Below are positions 11,668 through 21,470 of a DNA stretch of 64,000 nt, piece after piece; the stretch's first letter is position 1, and each line of letters starts with the position of its first letter. Origin of the DNA: Rhynchopus sp. YZ270_cl-10. Lineage: Eukaryota; Euglenozoa; Diplonemea; Diplonemida; Diplonemidae. The stretch spans positions 248,001 through 312,000 of the forward strand of contig OZ037855.1 of the NCBI GenBank assembly GCA_964035575.1. Direction: 5' to 3'. The translations under genes were made by a program, and so were the position numbers. Under the pieces are notes generated by a model. That model was not told where the DNA came from, made no database searches, and saw nothing but the letters and a program-made list of their open reading frames with translations.

Positions 11668-12535
11668 CGCTCAATATGCTGTGCAAAAAGAAGCAATAAA
11701 AAAAATGTGTAAAAAAAAAAAAAAAAAAAAATCACACACACACACACCCTCCTATTCAGGAGGGAAGAAGGTGTGTTAGTGCCAGTGTGTGTGTTTTGTC
11801 TTTTATTTTTTTCTTCTTTGTGGAGGGGAGGGTTGTCTTTATTTGTGGGGGGGGAAATACAAAAGGAAAAGTGGGAGTGTGGTTTCAATTTTGTTTACGT
11901 TGCGCTTTTTTGCTTTTTTTTGTTTTTTGAAAGCTTGGTTTTAGTGTAGACACCCGAAGATGAACTCCACTATTTTTTTTTTTTGTTGTGTCGACAATCA
12001 CCTGCTAGTGCAGGATCTGTACTCAATGTCGCCCGAAGGCTATTGTACTTAAAAGATATAGACGGAGGTCGTCCTCAACTCTGGAAAGTCGCTTTTATTT
12101 GTTGTTTATGCATTCGAGTGCTGTAATATACACAAAAGTTGCATCATCAAAGTTTGGGGGATAGGGTGGGTTAAAGGGGTCACGTGAGAAAATAAAGTAG
12201 TTGGTTAGAAATTCAGTACATCATGTTTCAGTCCTAACTGCATACATTGGTAGTATCAGAGGGGGACATCGTCAGTGCAAGACCCTCCGAGATGTAAAGA
12301 GTTTTAACCACTGTTGCTATTATCAAACAGTCTTTGCGCTCTACTTGTCTTTTCAAAAACTAAAACCTAGACCTGTCAACACAAAAATTATGAACGACTT
12401 AGCTTCTGTGAGCTCGCAAGGGAGGTGTCGCTACGCACCTGTCCGAAGACTGCTGCCCTTTTTTTTTTTTTTTTTTTTTTCACTGTAACCTACCATGGTA
12501 GGCGTGACGCTGACTACACGGTAATTATTGGTAGC
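11668..12535. other. Spacer upstream of the USP32-like gene
   Basis: Homopolymer-rich sequence: a 21-nt A run and a CA repeat at 11715-11746 and several T runs. It holds one family B stem-loop (11921-11972). From 12000 to 12440 the composition is balanced but no frame or RNA is recognised. Confidence 0.5.
11921..11972 (+). repeat. Stem-loop family B
   Basis: Same layout as 3961-4020: T-rich lead, AAGCTTGGTT, TAGTGTAG, ACACCCGAAGATGAA, CTCCACTA. It lies about 250 nt upstream of the USP32-like start codon. Confidence 0.65.
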
Positions 12536-12716
12536 CGCGCCACTGGTACTGCCTCTTGCTTAGTTTTGTTGTTGTGCTACTTAGCGGGGTTCCTCACTGC
12601 GACGGGGCAGGGGGGACAGTTTCCCTTTTCCTCTTGGAGACACAGTCCGCACACCTCTCCCCAAGGTGTGGCAGAGCCTACTGACTCTGGGCTGACGACA
12701 AAAGGGGACATGCCCT
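12536..12716. repeat. Dispersed repeat family C, copy 1
   Basis: A roughly 180-nt block matches 60150-60345 in the same orientation. Shared points include a GTTTTGTTGTTG-like start, CTACNTNGCGGGG, GGACAGTTTCCCT, GCACACNTCTCCCC and TGTGGCAGAGCCT. The copies differ at many positions and by small insertions, so the family is old or held loosely by structure. It could be an ncRNA gene or a SINE; neither a tRNA-like head nor a tail is evident. Confidence 0.5.
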
Positions 12717-12741
12717 CAAAGTAAAAAGCTAAAAAATTGGG

Positions 12742-12785
12742 TTTTTTTTTTTGTTTTTTTTTTTTTGTTTTTGTTTTTGCTTCTG

Positions 12786-12817
<32 letters not shown>

Positions 12818-15028
12818 TTTCTTATTTTGATAAGGTAGGTTTAAAAAAAGTCATCACGCCGGTGTCACATCAGTGACTCAATGGCGCATGAGTGATTCAA
12901 TTTCATCGTCCAGATATCCAGCCTCGCAAAGGAAGCGGAGCACGTCTGCCTCATAGCGCTGCATCAGCTGCCCCAGGTTCGTTGTAGGGAGGCTGGAGCG
13001 TGGGGTTGCGGGGTTGCTGCACCGGGAGAAGATGTGGCGGAGCGAAGCCTCTTCAGAGCAACGTGGGCAGTACGCCGTCCTGTCCGGGTGCAGCTTGTTG
13101 TAGACGAGTGGGTGGCGTTCCACTCGGAGGTTGCGGATGGTCGTCGCACCCAGCCGCGTGAGGTGCGGTGTACGCAGCGCAGGTCGGTGCAGAGCGGTGG
13201 TGGATCCACTCTTGTAGGAGTAGATGCTGTTCTCAGCCGGTGTGGGCTCGCGGCTGAGGGCACGTCGCTTCACGCACGCGCGGATGCTCGCAAGGCTGAT
13301 CCGCTCGTGGTTCGCAGGGCTGCCGTTCGCACGGCTAGCGAGCTTGTCGGCTGCCTCATTGCCTAGCACCCCCACGTGGGAGGGGATGTAGTGCAGGTGG
13401 AGTTTGTACCCTTCACGGGCACGTGAGTGTAGGAGACGCCAGAGTCGGTGCAGCGTGTCCTCGTGCACCCCGCATGGGCCACTCTCCAGCGCCATCAGTG
13501 CGGACTGTGAGTCCGTGAGCAGGAGCACTTCTGCGGGTGCGTCCCAGGTCGTGATGCCTTCCAAGCCAAGGCAGATTGCCACCAGCTCAGCCTGGTAACT
13601 GGAGCTCACTGTGCCCGCTCCGGTTTGCAGCTCCTTGCTGTGTGAGTGTAGTCGATCCCCCGCGTAGAACACGGCGCCAGCGCCACCCCGTTGATGCACA
13701 GGTGGGTTTGGGTTAGCGGCAGTCACGCGCTGGGACACGTCTAGGCACGACCCGTCGGTGTAGACGTGCACGTCGTAGTGGGGTAGAGCGGCGAGGGTCT
13801 CTTCCGCCCGCAGTAGCATGATGTCAGCCGGCATTCCGCTGCTCTTGTTGATGCCCGGTATGGTTGGGGTGATCCGCAGAGACTGCGAGAGCTCCTCCCA
13901 TTCCCAGGGACATACAGGGTCGTGTTCACACAGCAATGCACGTCCACTGTGCCTGTACGCCTTAGAGTCGTCGATGGTGTCGGTAGCCTCTGAAAGCCAG
14001 GTGCGGCCAGGTGGTTTGGTGGTGGAGAGTGCGGCAGCATGCCCAGGTGAGTCGGGCAGTCGCATGAATTTCTCGTAGTCGTTGGCAGCTACACGCCGGA
14101 GGTGGCACGCAATGGTCTGTAGGTGGGCCTCCCACAGCACGTCCTGTCCGTGCGTCATGTAGTCGCACCCCGTAATTGCCTTCGCTGCCTTCCGGTGGAG
14201 CTTTTCGAGGGTGTCGATGTGAGTCGCAGAGAGTCTGCTGCCGTAGACACTAGCGGCGTACGTGATCGTGGGGTAGACGTAGCTCAGGTAGGCAGCTCGT
14301 AGCGTGTGTGCGTCGCAGCCCCAGTCGGTCCCTGCTAGGCTGTGCAGAATCGACATCCGGCAGGAAAAGCGCTCCACGACCATGTCGAAGTGTGCTTTCA
14401 TGTCGCCCGAGCGATCCAAAATGAGACCTAGGTATCGTGGGTGGAGGTCACGTTTGAGGAGTGACCCGTCGAGGAAGTGAATGGACAGTTTGTCTTCTCT
14501 TTGTAGTTTGTCCCGTACCTGTTGCAGCTTGACGGGGTCTTTTGGGAAGCGTGTGGGTGCTGATACAGGCATCCAGGTTGTCTTGCTGGCGGATAGGCGG
14601 ATGTTGGCACCTCCAGTGAACCCCTCCACCTCACTGAACACTGTCTGTGCAAGAGCCACCGCATCCTCCATCGTTGTACCCGTCACAAGTATTGCAACGT
14701 CGTCGGCGAAGAGTGCAGGTATCACGTCGTCGCCGTGTCGGCTGAGCTGTATCGCTAGGTCGTCCATCACCAGGTTGAAGAGCAATGGAGCAAGGACGGT
14801 ACCTTGCGGCACTCCGTCCTCGGAGATGTAGGGGTCGCTCAGATGGCCCTGCACCGACACCCGCGAGACTCTGTTGGTGAGATAGTTTGTCACCCAGTTA
14901 ATGTACCTTGGTGGGAAGCCCATCTCGTGCATCTTCTTGAGGATACGTTTTCTGCAGACACGGTCGAACGCCTTTTCCATATCGCAGGTGAGGAGTACCC
15001 CGTATCTTTTGTTGTTGCATACAATATT
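12742..15028 (-). mobile_element. 5'-truncated LINE (RT plus RNase H, ingi/L1Tc-like)
   Basis: The element ends in an A-rich tail (T-rich on the plus strand, 12742-12809) about 70 bp beyond its stop codon, as expected for target-primed insertion. Its 5' limit is near 15028, where coding similarity gives way to an A-rich tract (15029-15058). Endonuclease and the first RT motifs are absent. No target-site duplication could be resolved because both ends lie in A/T runs. RT followed by RNase H and a CCHC-like motif is the layout of ingi-clade elements of trypanosomes. Confidence 0.85.
12878..15028 (-). pseudogene. LINE reverse transcriptase/RNase H, C-terminal part
   Basis: An open frame of about 715 codons starts inside the RT domain at motif A (TCDMEKAFDRV). 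It runs through GVPQGTVLAPLLFNLV and the catalytic box LFADDVAIL, then thumb sequence. An RNase H domain follows with the acidic residues in VYTDGSCLD, QAELVAI, LLTDSQSAL and GNEAADKLA. A Cys/His cluster (YCPRCSEEASLRHIFSRC) is near the end. No stop interrupts the frame, so the insertion is probably young. It lacks its N-terminal half and so cannot be self-mobile. An open frame continues upstream to 15136, but those codons come from A-rich flank. Confidence 0.9.
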
Positions 15029-15536
15029 TTTTTTTTTTTTTATTTTTTTTTTTTTTTTGCTGGCATTTATTCTTTCATTTTGTGGATGCGGTCCGTAAAA
15101 TTTCGGTGAAATGTCGGTTTTCCCAGCTAGTCCCAACCTCGCACAGCTCTACTAAACGGAACAAAAAAAAAAATTAGAAAAAAATGGCTATGTAAGGACT
15201 GACATTCACCTACACTTTATGGACTCCATTATGTGTTCACTCAAAACAAGCGTATTGTGGAGGAGAGGATAGGACAGGTAGGAGTTAGGGACATGAGAGG
15301 AAAAGTGTCGCAACTACCGTACAAGGGTGTTAGGGGGTTTGGAGGAAAATTTGTAGAACGAAAAAATGTTTCATTTTCTTGTACGTCTTTTATGATTCCG
15401 TACAAAAGACGTTTGGATGTTATGTAAAAATGGGTCAAAAAAAGTAGAGTTGAAATACAAAGCCCTCTTGTGACAGTGTATAAAATAGAAGAAAGAAAAA
15501 AAGGACAAAAAAAAAAACGCTTGTGGAAAAGTTGAT

Positions 15537-15648
15537 AAGATGAACGTAAGCCTCTCGTGCTTAGTCTGATTAGATTACTTAATGTTTTGAACATTGGTTA
15601 TTCATCAATCTTTTTCTCTCTTGGTCTCTTGTGCTTAGTCACCTTGAT
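15537..15648 (+). repeat. Family A hairpin pair, duplicated at 34132-34265
   Basis: One full hairpin (CTAAGC-type stem written GTAAGC, loop CTCTCGT) is followed by TCTGATTAGATTACTTAATG and further identical sequence, then a second half-copy ending GTGCTTAGTCACCTT. The same two-hairpin arrangement is at 34132-34265. Confidence 0.75.
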
Positions 15649-15977
15649 CACATTCGTTATCGCACAGCATCAGCTGCGCGGGATTCCAGAAGGGCTCATC
15701 TTTTCCCCCGTAAATAATTTTACTGTTGTTTCTTGTCTAGTTGTACAACAGAACTTTCTTGTACACCCAGACATAGAAAATACACAGGCATTTTTTGACA
15801 CTGGAAAATAGAAATAGACTGCAGAATATGGCTCACAGTATAATGTTGTATGTGAAAAAGAAGGAGGAAAAACAACAAACATTTTCGTACATCGTTTTTT
15901 TCAGCAAAAAAAAAAATAGAAAAATAAAAGTGGAGATTCGCACAAAGCGTGGCAAAACCATTCTCCCCAAAAAGAAG

Positions 15978-16014
15978 AAAAAGAACCTAAACCTCGCTGT
16001 GTTTGGTCATCTTG
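15978..16014 (+). repeat. Family A hairpin with covarying stem
   Basis: Stem CTAAAC/GTTTGG around the loop CTCGCTGT, with AAG and CATCTT outside. Relative to CTAAGC/GCTTAG one pair is swapped and another becomes a G-U-type pair, so pairing is kept while sequence changes. It lies about 320 nt beyond the stop codon of the gene at 16337-17635. Confidence 0.65.
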
Positions 16015-16111
16015 AACGAGTGAAAGGACGGGTCTCGTCTCAAACATCTTTGGAAGACAGAAAGAGATGTTTACTCAGGCAGCATCCGCTAGCTGGGAAG
16101 ATCAATAAGAT

Positions 16112-16173
16112 GTTTTTGTTTTTTGGAAACTTGGTTGTATTAGTGTAACCACCCTAGAGTGTGCTCCACTATA
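16112..16173 (+). repeat. Stem-loop family B, changed loop
   Basis: T-rich lead, GGAAACTTGGTTGTA, then TAGTGTA and CTCCACTA ends with a loop of different sequence. The conserved ends with a changed loop suggest that pairing matters. Confidence 0.6.
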
Positions 16174-16336
16174 AGTTTTTGTTTTGATCATCTGAAGCGA
16201 GCACCACGCAAGCGCAGTATGTGCACCGACCCTTAGCTTTTATTTGTTTATGCGTTTACAAAGTTGCATTTTATTTGTTTGTTTGTTTTTATATTTTTTA
16301 TCAGCTGCTCCGTATCGACAACCACCCCACCTTTTT

Positions 16337-17635
16337 CTACAACTGCACCTTCGCGAAACGAAGTGTGTTCTCTTTGGGAAAGTAGGCACCATTGTCGCCG
16401 GCATCCTCCGGTACATAGTTGACCAGATGCTTTGCCGCAGCGAAGAGCACTGGCCGCACTGCCTCTGGAAGCTCCCCCGCCATCTCCCGCAGCATCCACA
16501 CGGGCTTGAGGATGTGCTCCTCCTTCCAGTACCGCTCTGCTGCATCCTCGGCAAGGGTCTCCCATGCGTCCGCACCTTCCTCACCTCCTTTGCCGTAGTG
16601 AGCCACAAACCCTTGCACATCGTTGTTCGAGAGGAAGGCGAAGCCAGGAAGCATCTCATTCGCTCCTGGAAGCAGCTGCGCTGCGAAGGCGCAGAAGTAG
16701 CCACGCGCCCAGGAGGACACCAATTCACAACGTTGCGCATGCGGGAGAGAGGGTGTGTTCTGGATAATCGCGCGGACTGCCCAGAGGGAGGTCAACCCAT
16801 GCACCACAAAAAACTCGTTTTTGCTGGCAACGACAGCAGCAGAGGCAAGCAGAACGGCCCCATCTAGACCATAGTGCTGCATCAGCTCCGCCTTGCTTGC
16901 ATTCTCTGCAGGCGCATCGGTCGGCATCACTACAGAGTGCTGTTGCAGTGTCTCCAGATTCTTCAGACACCACAGCATTCTCTTCTGAAACGCTCCGATC
17001 TCCCATTTGACGCCCTCCACTGCGCCGGACAATACATCGCGCAAATTCTTCTGCCCTTCCTCAGAGAGGGTGTCGGCACACCATTGGGAGAGCGGTGTCA
17101 GAAGATCGGCAGACTCAGAATATTTGATGGTTGCAGTATCCTGGGAACCCCAACAGCGTGTCGTCATATAGGCAAGACCATTGGCAGTGAGGTGGGTGGA
17201 AAGTCCTTCGACGCCGGCACCAAGCTCGAGGATAGGGTGAAAAGCAGCTCCAATGCAGCCGTGTGAAATGCGTGGAAGGTGTTCTGAAACGACAGTGTCA
17301 ATGGCAGACCGAGTGTCCTTCTGCTTTGCAACCTCCTCAGCAAGGCGTGCATCAAAAAACGCGAGAAGCTGTTGGTATCCAGTGTTCTCCAGATTCACTG
17401 CTGTATTGAGGTCAGTGGTAATAGGTGCCTGCGGATCCACCTTCTCCAGACGAGAGTTGTACCAAGCAAGTCGTTCCGTGATAGTCTCGGCAGACACCCC
17501 ACAACGAGCGCTTGGGACCACCAACCAGGAGGTGTGGTTAGAGAAAAACCCCTTATATTCGATGTCATATGCGCGCGCAGTAGCCATCAGGGTGTCCACG
17601 GTGGTGGCAACGGAGGCTGCGGTTTTGAAGACCAT
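16337..17635 (-). CDS. Questin-oxidase-like protein (AflY/DUF4243 type)
   Basis: One exon of 432 residues, the usual length for the family. Near the N-terminus, FFSNHTSWLVVP and LAWYNSRLEKV match the helical start of questin-oxidase-like proteins. GAAFHPILELGAGVE (around residue 140) matches the family's AFHxxIxLGxxxE motif. In fungi, members perform Baeyer-Villiger-type oxidation of anthraquinones such as questin. Protist members are uncharacterised and the substrate cannot be read from sequence. There is no signal peptide or membrane segment, so it is probably soluble. The upstream minus-strand sequence has a pyrimidine-rich stretch ending CTTCAG about 30 nt before the ATG, a possible trans-splice site. 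The assignment rests on remembered motifs. Confidence 0.7.
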   Translation of the reverse strand: MVFKTAASVATTVDTLMATARAYDIEYKGFFSNHTSWLVVPSARCGVSAETITERLAWYNSRLEKVDPQAPITTDLNTAVNLENTGYQQLLAFFDARLAEEVAKQKDTRSAIDTVVSEHLPRISHGCIGAAFHPILELGAGVEGLSTHLTANGLAYMTTRCWGSQDTATIKYSESADLLTPLSQWCADTLSEEGQKNLRDVLSGAVEGVKWEIGAFQKRMLWCLKNLETLQQHSVVMPTDAPAENASKAELMQHYGLDGAVLLASAAVVASKNEFFVVHGLTSLWAVRAIIQNTPSLPHAQRCELVSSWARGYFCAFAAQLLPGANEMLPGFAFLSNNDVQGFVAHYGKGGEEGADAWETLAEDAAERYWKEEHILKPVWMLREMAGELPEAVRPVLFAAAKHLVNYVPEDAGDNGAYFPKENTLRFAKVQL

Positions 17636-18147
17636 TGTTTAAAAAGTTAATGTATTTTTTTTTCCTGAAGGTAAGGTGGGTGATCTATTATTGTCTCCGT
17701 GAGACACGCAACAGGCTGTGAGCTTGTGAGAACCTGTAAGACGCTAGTGAAAAAATCTCTCCCCGTTCATACCCAAAAGGGGGACAAATCAAAGATGCAT
17801 TATACAGTAGAACATCGCGAGACGCAGCAAAGCTTCCCGTTAAAGGTAATAGAGAGAGAAGCGTTGGTGTGCATAAAAAGAGGGGAAAGGGATGAATATG
17901 CCTGTGCATACACATCTAAAAGGGCATCTTTTTTTTTTCAAAAAAAAGCGAGTTCGTTTGTAATACCTTTCCCCATCCCTAAAACGTTAAGTCTTCTTTT
18001 GGTAAAATCAGTAAAACTGATAAAAAAAAAGAATTATTTGGCTCAATGCAAAGCCCTCTCTCATTGAGAGCGTACCTTTGGTACATTACCGCACCCGGGG
18101 TAGACCTCCCCATGTAAAATATGCCCCCTTCCTCCCAAAAAAAAATC
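17636..18147. other. Spacer with one family A hairpin
   Basis: AT-rich. The hairpin at 17891-17917 is the only structured feature found. Confidence 0.5.
17891..17917 (+). repeat. Family A hairpin, ATATGC-type stem
   Basis: GATGAA, TATGC, loop CTGT, GCATA, CACATC. The outer GATG/CATC and the inner TATGC/GCATA both pair. It lies about 230 nt beyond the stop codon of the coiled-coil gene. Confidence 0.65.
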
Positions 18148-19970
18148 TTACAAATCGTCCTCACTCTTCTTCTTGTTATTGGCAGCAAGCTCGATCTTGT
18201 GGGACATTCCTAGTGATTTGAATTCTATGAAGACGGGGTCCTTGTCTGTTCCCTTGTCACTGCTGGCCTCGGGAAACTCATTCTTGTCTTCCTTGACCTC
18301 TTTCTGTTCGTACTTAAGTTTTGGATCGCTCTTCTTGTCCTTCTTTGGGCTCTTAGCCTTGGGCTTGACAATGAAGAGCGTCTCCGCCTTCTTTGAGGTG
18401 GGTGCAGGCTTCTCTTCCTTCTTCTTTGGTTCTCCGAAACCTCTGGTTGGTTCTGCTGCTATCTCCTCTTCTCTTGCCAGTTCTCTTGCGGCGGCAACTT
18501 CCTTTTTGCATGCAGTGCGATCTGTGGTGAGTTGTGCCTTAAGCGCGGACACCTGGTCGCGAAGAGATTTGGCGAACTCAGCCTCCGCCGCGCTGGCCTT
18601 GTCGACGCAGGACTGCACTGCGGTGCGTGCTTCTTCAAGCTTCATTGCGTTCTGCGCGTCGCGTGCTTCCTGCGTTTCAACAGCAACCTTTCGCTTCATA
18701 TCAGCCTCAGCGGCAGATGCCTGCGCGGCCTGCAGATCTGCATTCAGCTTTTCGATGGTGCTGTGTGTGTGTGGAGTGTTGAAAGTTGGTCTCATTTTTT
18801 CCTAAGATGACAACCCTAAGAAAGTATGTATGATGCAAAAAGTACCGGTTTGATCTGGAGGTGACGGTATAAAAGTAGGGGAAATCGTATTGTGGTTTGC
18901 TATGTTTTGAAATAATGAAAATCCATTCTTTAGTTAATGTATTGGTGTGGCTGACGACCCCAAAATAGCGGAAAATAGCAGAAAATAGCAGAAAATAGCA
19001 GAAAATAGCACAAAATAGCACCTCCCTTTAGCCGCACCAAAAAATCCAGATGCCCAGAATAGCACAAAATAGCACAAAAATAGCACCCCCTTTCAGCCAC
19101 ACCATGTATGCTACGTTATATACCATCAGTCAGGGAGGTTTGTATGGATTTTTTTCTACTAAGAAATGGATTTCAAAAAAAGGGGAAAAAATCCGCCTGA
19201 AGTACAGAAATGAGGTGAGTACACAAAAGGAGAATAAAAAAGTCTTGCACATTTTTGAATCATTTCCCTCCGACGCATAGTATTTGGGGAAATATGATAC
19301 CTTTCAGAGGTTTTCGCAGCCTCATAAGCCTTGGTCAGAGAGGCGCGTTCTTGTGTTAGAGAGCCTTCTGCTTTCGCGAGGGTGTCCTGATATGGGGTTT
19401 TGAATGGGTTTTTATGAAGTTTTTGATGTGTTTGCTTTGTGCTCTTGTTTTGCTATTTTTCTTTTGTTGAAAACTATGACAACGTGCATCCCCGCGAACG
19501 AGTAATGCACGTGACCCGCCCTCCCCTGTTTTTGTTGTTTTTTTTTGAGGTGTTTGCGTTCGTTTGATTGAGTATCGTCTTTCCTAGTTTTGTAGATATC
19601 AAGTCAAAGAGAAAGAGGGTGTGTGAATAGTAGATGTGTAGCCAAGCAAAGGCTAGAGCTGAACAATAGGGGTTGGGGTTGCACCGCATGAAAATGGTAC
19701 CTTGCTTTCGGCTATCTGCGCCTTCAGTGCTTTGATGTTATCTTCAAGACTCTCAATATCGTCGCCATGGCTTTTAATTGCTGCGTTGTGCTCGTGTCTG
19801 AGATGTGTTATCTCATTTTCGAGCGCCTCCTTCGCCTTCTCGGCCCCCCAGTACTTCATCCCCATCACAAACATGCAGCAGAGAAGCACGAAGAGAACGG
19901 GCGGGTACAGGGACCACCCTTTACCTTGGGCACGCATCTTGCGTGCGTCCTGTTGTGTCATGGGCAGCAT
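18148..19970 (-). CDS. Single-span membrane protein with coiled coil and Lys-rich tail
   Basis: Exons 19970-19701, 19386-19301 and 18760-18148 join in frame to 322 residues. Introns are 314 and 540 nt, GT-AG, with donors GTACCA and GTATCA. A short basic N-terminus is followed by one membrane segment at about 21-39 (YPPVLFVLLCCMFVMG). An Ala/Glu/Lys-rich heptad region runs to about residue 240, and a Lys/Pro/Glu/Asp-rich tail (KKKEEKPAPTSKKAE and similar) follows. The layout suggests a membrane-anchored coiled-coil tether, perhaps facing the cytosol. No specific family is recognised. The ATG lies about 20 nt after TTTACACAG, a likely trans-splice acceptor. The second intron contains a decamer tandem repeat. 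Confidence 0.8.
18961..19088. repeat. AAAATAGCA decamer tandem repeat in intron 2
   Basis: GCAGAAAATA-type decamers repeat about six times at 18965-19022. Further CAAAATAGCA units lie at 19060-19087 after a short unique block. Confidence 0.85.
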
Positions 19971-21360
19971 TGCGGAGAGCAATCTAAGCTGTGTAAACTG
20001 ATGTTCGTTAGGTGGGATGTAGAGAGAGGGAGAGAGAGAAAGAGAGTCTGCCACAAGAGACTGCCTAAAGGGGCTAGAAACAAACAAAACAGCGCCTCAA
20101 ATCCCTTAGAGTGTGTGGTGCTGCGAGGGTCTATTTGGTTTTGAGGGAACCAGGGAGGGACCAGCTTAACAGTCCAATTTTGTGTTCAGAACGCTATTCA
20201 GTGAACACGACTTTCAAAAGTATGGCTGGGATGACTGTGAAGGCGAGTCCTGCTAGGCGAGAGGGAGTTAGTGCATCCTGTGATCGTCATCCCGGAAGAG
20301 CGAACGGAGGTGGACGATGTCATTGTCATTGACGATGACGATGGCGATAAGCATGTGCCTGTTTTTTCCGTGCCTGCTCCTGCGTCATCTGCACCAGCGC
20401 CCTCTTCTTCGACCACCTGGGCTTCGAGACGTTCACTGACTGTGCTAGAAAGAGCGTCAAAGCAGAATTTGTGAGATTCCAAGGATTATTCGAGACGCTT
20501 GCCGAACTGAACTCTAGCCATCCAAGCTGCCTAAGTCACTCAAAATTTTGTCAAAGGAATAAAAGCTATGTGAAGAGGATGACGATGACGATGGATACAG
20601 GTTGTTGGTGGACGCGGTGGACGTAGACTGAGGATCACAGGTTCATGAGGCCTGTGACGTAGGTTCCGGCTAGGGTAAAAGTTATCAAAAAAGAGGGCTA
20701 CCTTTTTTTCACACTGTCCAAAAATTGCCATCAGGCAACCAAAACCCAAGAGTGGTTTCTCGACCGATAAGGAACAAGAAGATGAACCTCAGCCTTTGCC
20801 TTATTTGAGATGAAGCATGTAATTCAAGAGGTGTGACAGAAAACAGAAAAACACAACACCGCACAGCAGACATAAAATCAACGATTATCTTTGGGTTCAG
20901 GCGGTGTGTTCGATCTGCACAAAAAAAAGGGTAGTTGAAACGTGCTAAAACGCAGCTCGATCGTGCTCATGCAAAGGGTAAGACGTGAGTCCGTAAGAGA
21001 ATAGAAGCGGTTCACAAAAAAAAGAAGTTTGGCAAGCCTCACAGTCACCTAAAAAAGTCAAAAGAAACATTGTTTGAGAAGAATTGCTATTTCAAAAATC
21101 CCCTCGCAACCGCAAGGGAACAGGCGGTGGAGGGAGGTAAAGGGTGTGAGGTGGTCTTTTGCAAACAAATATCACAAAAAATGATGACAATAAAAAAAGA
21201 GACCCTTAGGCCCCTCTATTGCTGTAAAACACACCCCCCCACACCCTTCCCTCACACACACACACACACCGTTTTATGAAATATGGTGCTGAGATGGATT
21301 ACACACGACTTCTGGTTTCGGAGATGTCAGAAAAATAATCGTTTATCTGAATACCGTACT
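19971..21360. other. Spacer with a possible plus-strand gene relic
   Basis: Contains a balanced-composition block (20230-20474, separate entry), a degraded family A copy (AAGATGAACCTCAGCC at 20779-20815) and CA repeats at 21252-21269. Nothing else is recognised. Confidence 0.5.
20235..20474 (+). pseudogene. Possible relic of an acidic protein C-terminus on the plus strand
   Basis: A plus-strand frame of about 75 codons with coding-like composition ends in TGA. It includes VDDVIVIDDDDGD, which has the form of a SUMO-interacting motif (hydrophobic run followed by acids), then a Pro/Ala/Ser-rich part. No start codon or upstream exon is clear and no family is recognised. It may be the end of a transposon or host gene. 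Its strand opposes every supported gene here. Confidence 0.3.
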
Positions 21361-21443
21361 GGTAACATATACTGACAAAAATGTTTGACATTTTCCGGGT
21401 TTTTAGGGGAATTTGACCTTTTATACGGTCAGTATATGTTACC
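21361..21443. mobile_element. Miniature inverted-repeat element or 3'-UTR hairpin
   Basis: A perfect 16-bp inverted repeat, GGTAACATATACTGAC and its complement (21428-21443), encloses 51 bp. ACT lies immediately outside both ends, a possible 3-bp duplication. It starts 27 nt beyond the stop codon of the gene at 21471-22899, so it would be a stem-loop in that 3' UTR. Confidence 0.7.
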
Positions 21444-21470
21444 ACTACGCTATGTCGCCTCCGAAGCCTT

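Larger units (their letters stand above)
15059..16336. other. Spacer beyond the questin-oxidase-like gene
   Basis: AT-rich spacer with family A hairpins (15537-15568, 15620-15648, 15978-16014) and one family B stem-loop (16112-16173). The block 15537-15612 is nearly identical to 34132-34210, including sequence beyond the hairpin. Confidence 0.55.

Noticed and set aside
12742-15028. LTR retrotransposon or viral origin for the reverse transcriptase
   Set aside because: RT motifs, RNase H order, A-rich tail and 5' truncation fit a LINE; no long terminal repeats, protease or integrase seen. No other virus-like element was recognised in the window.
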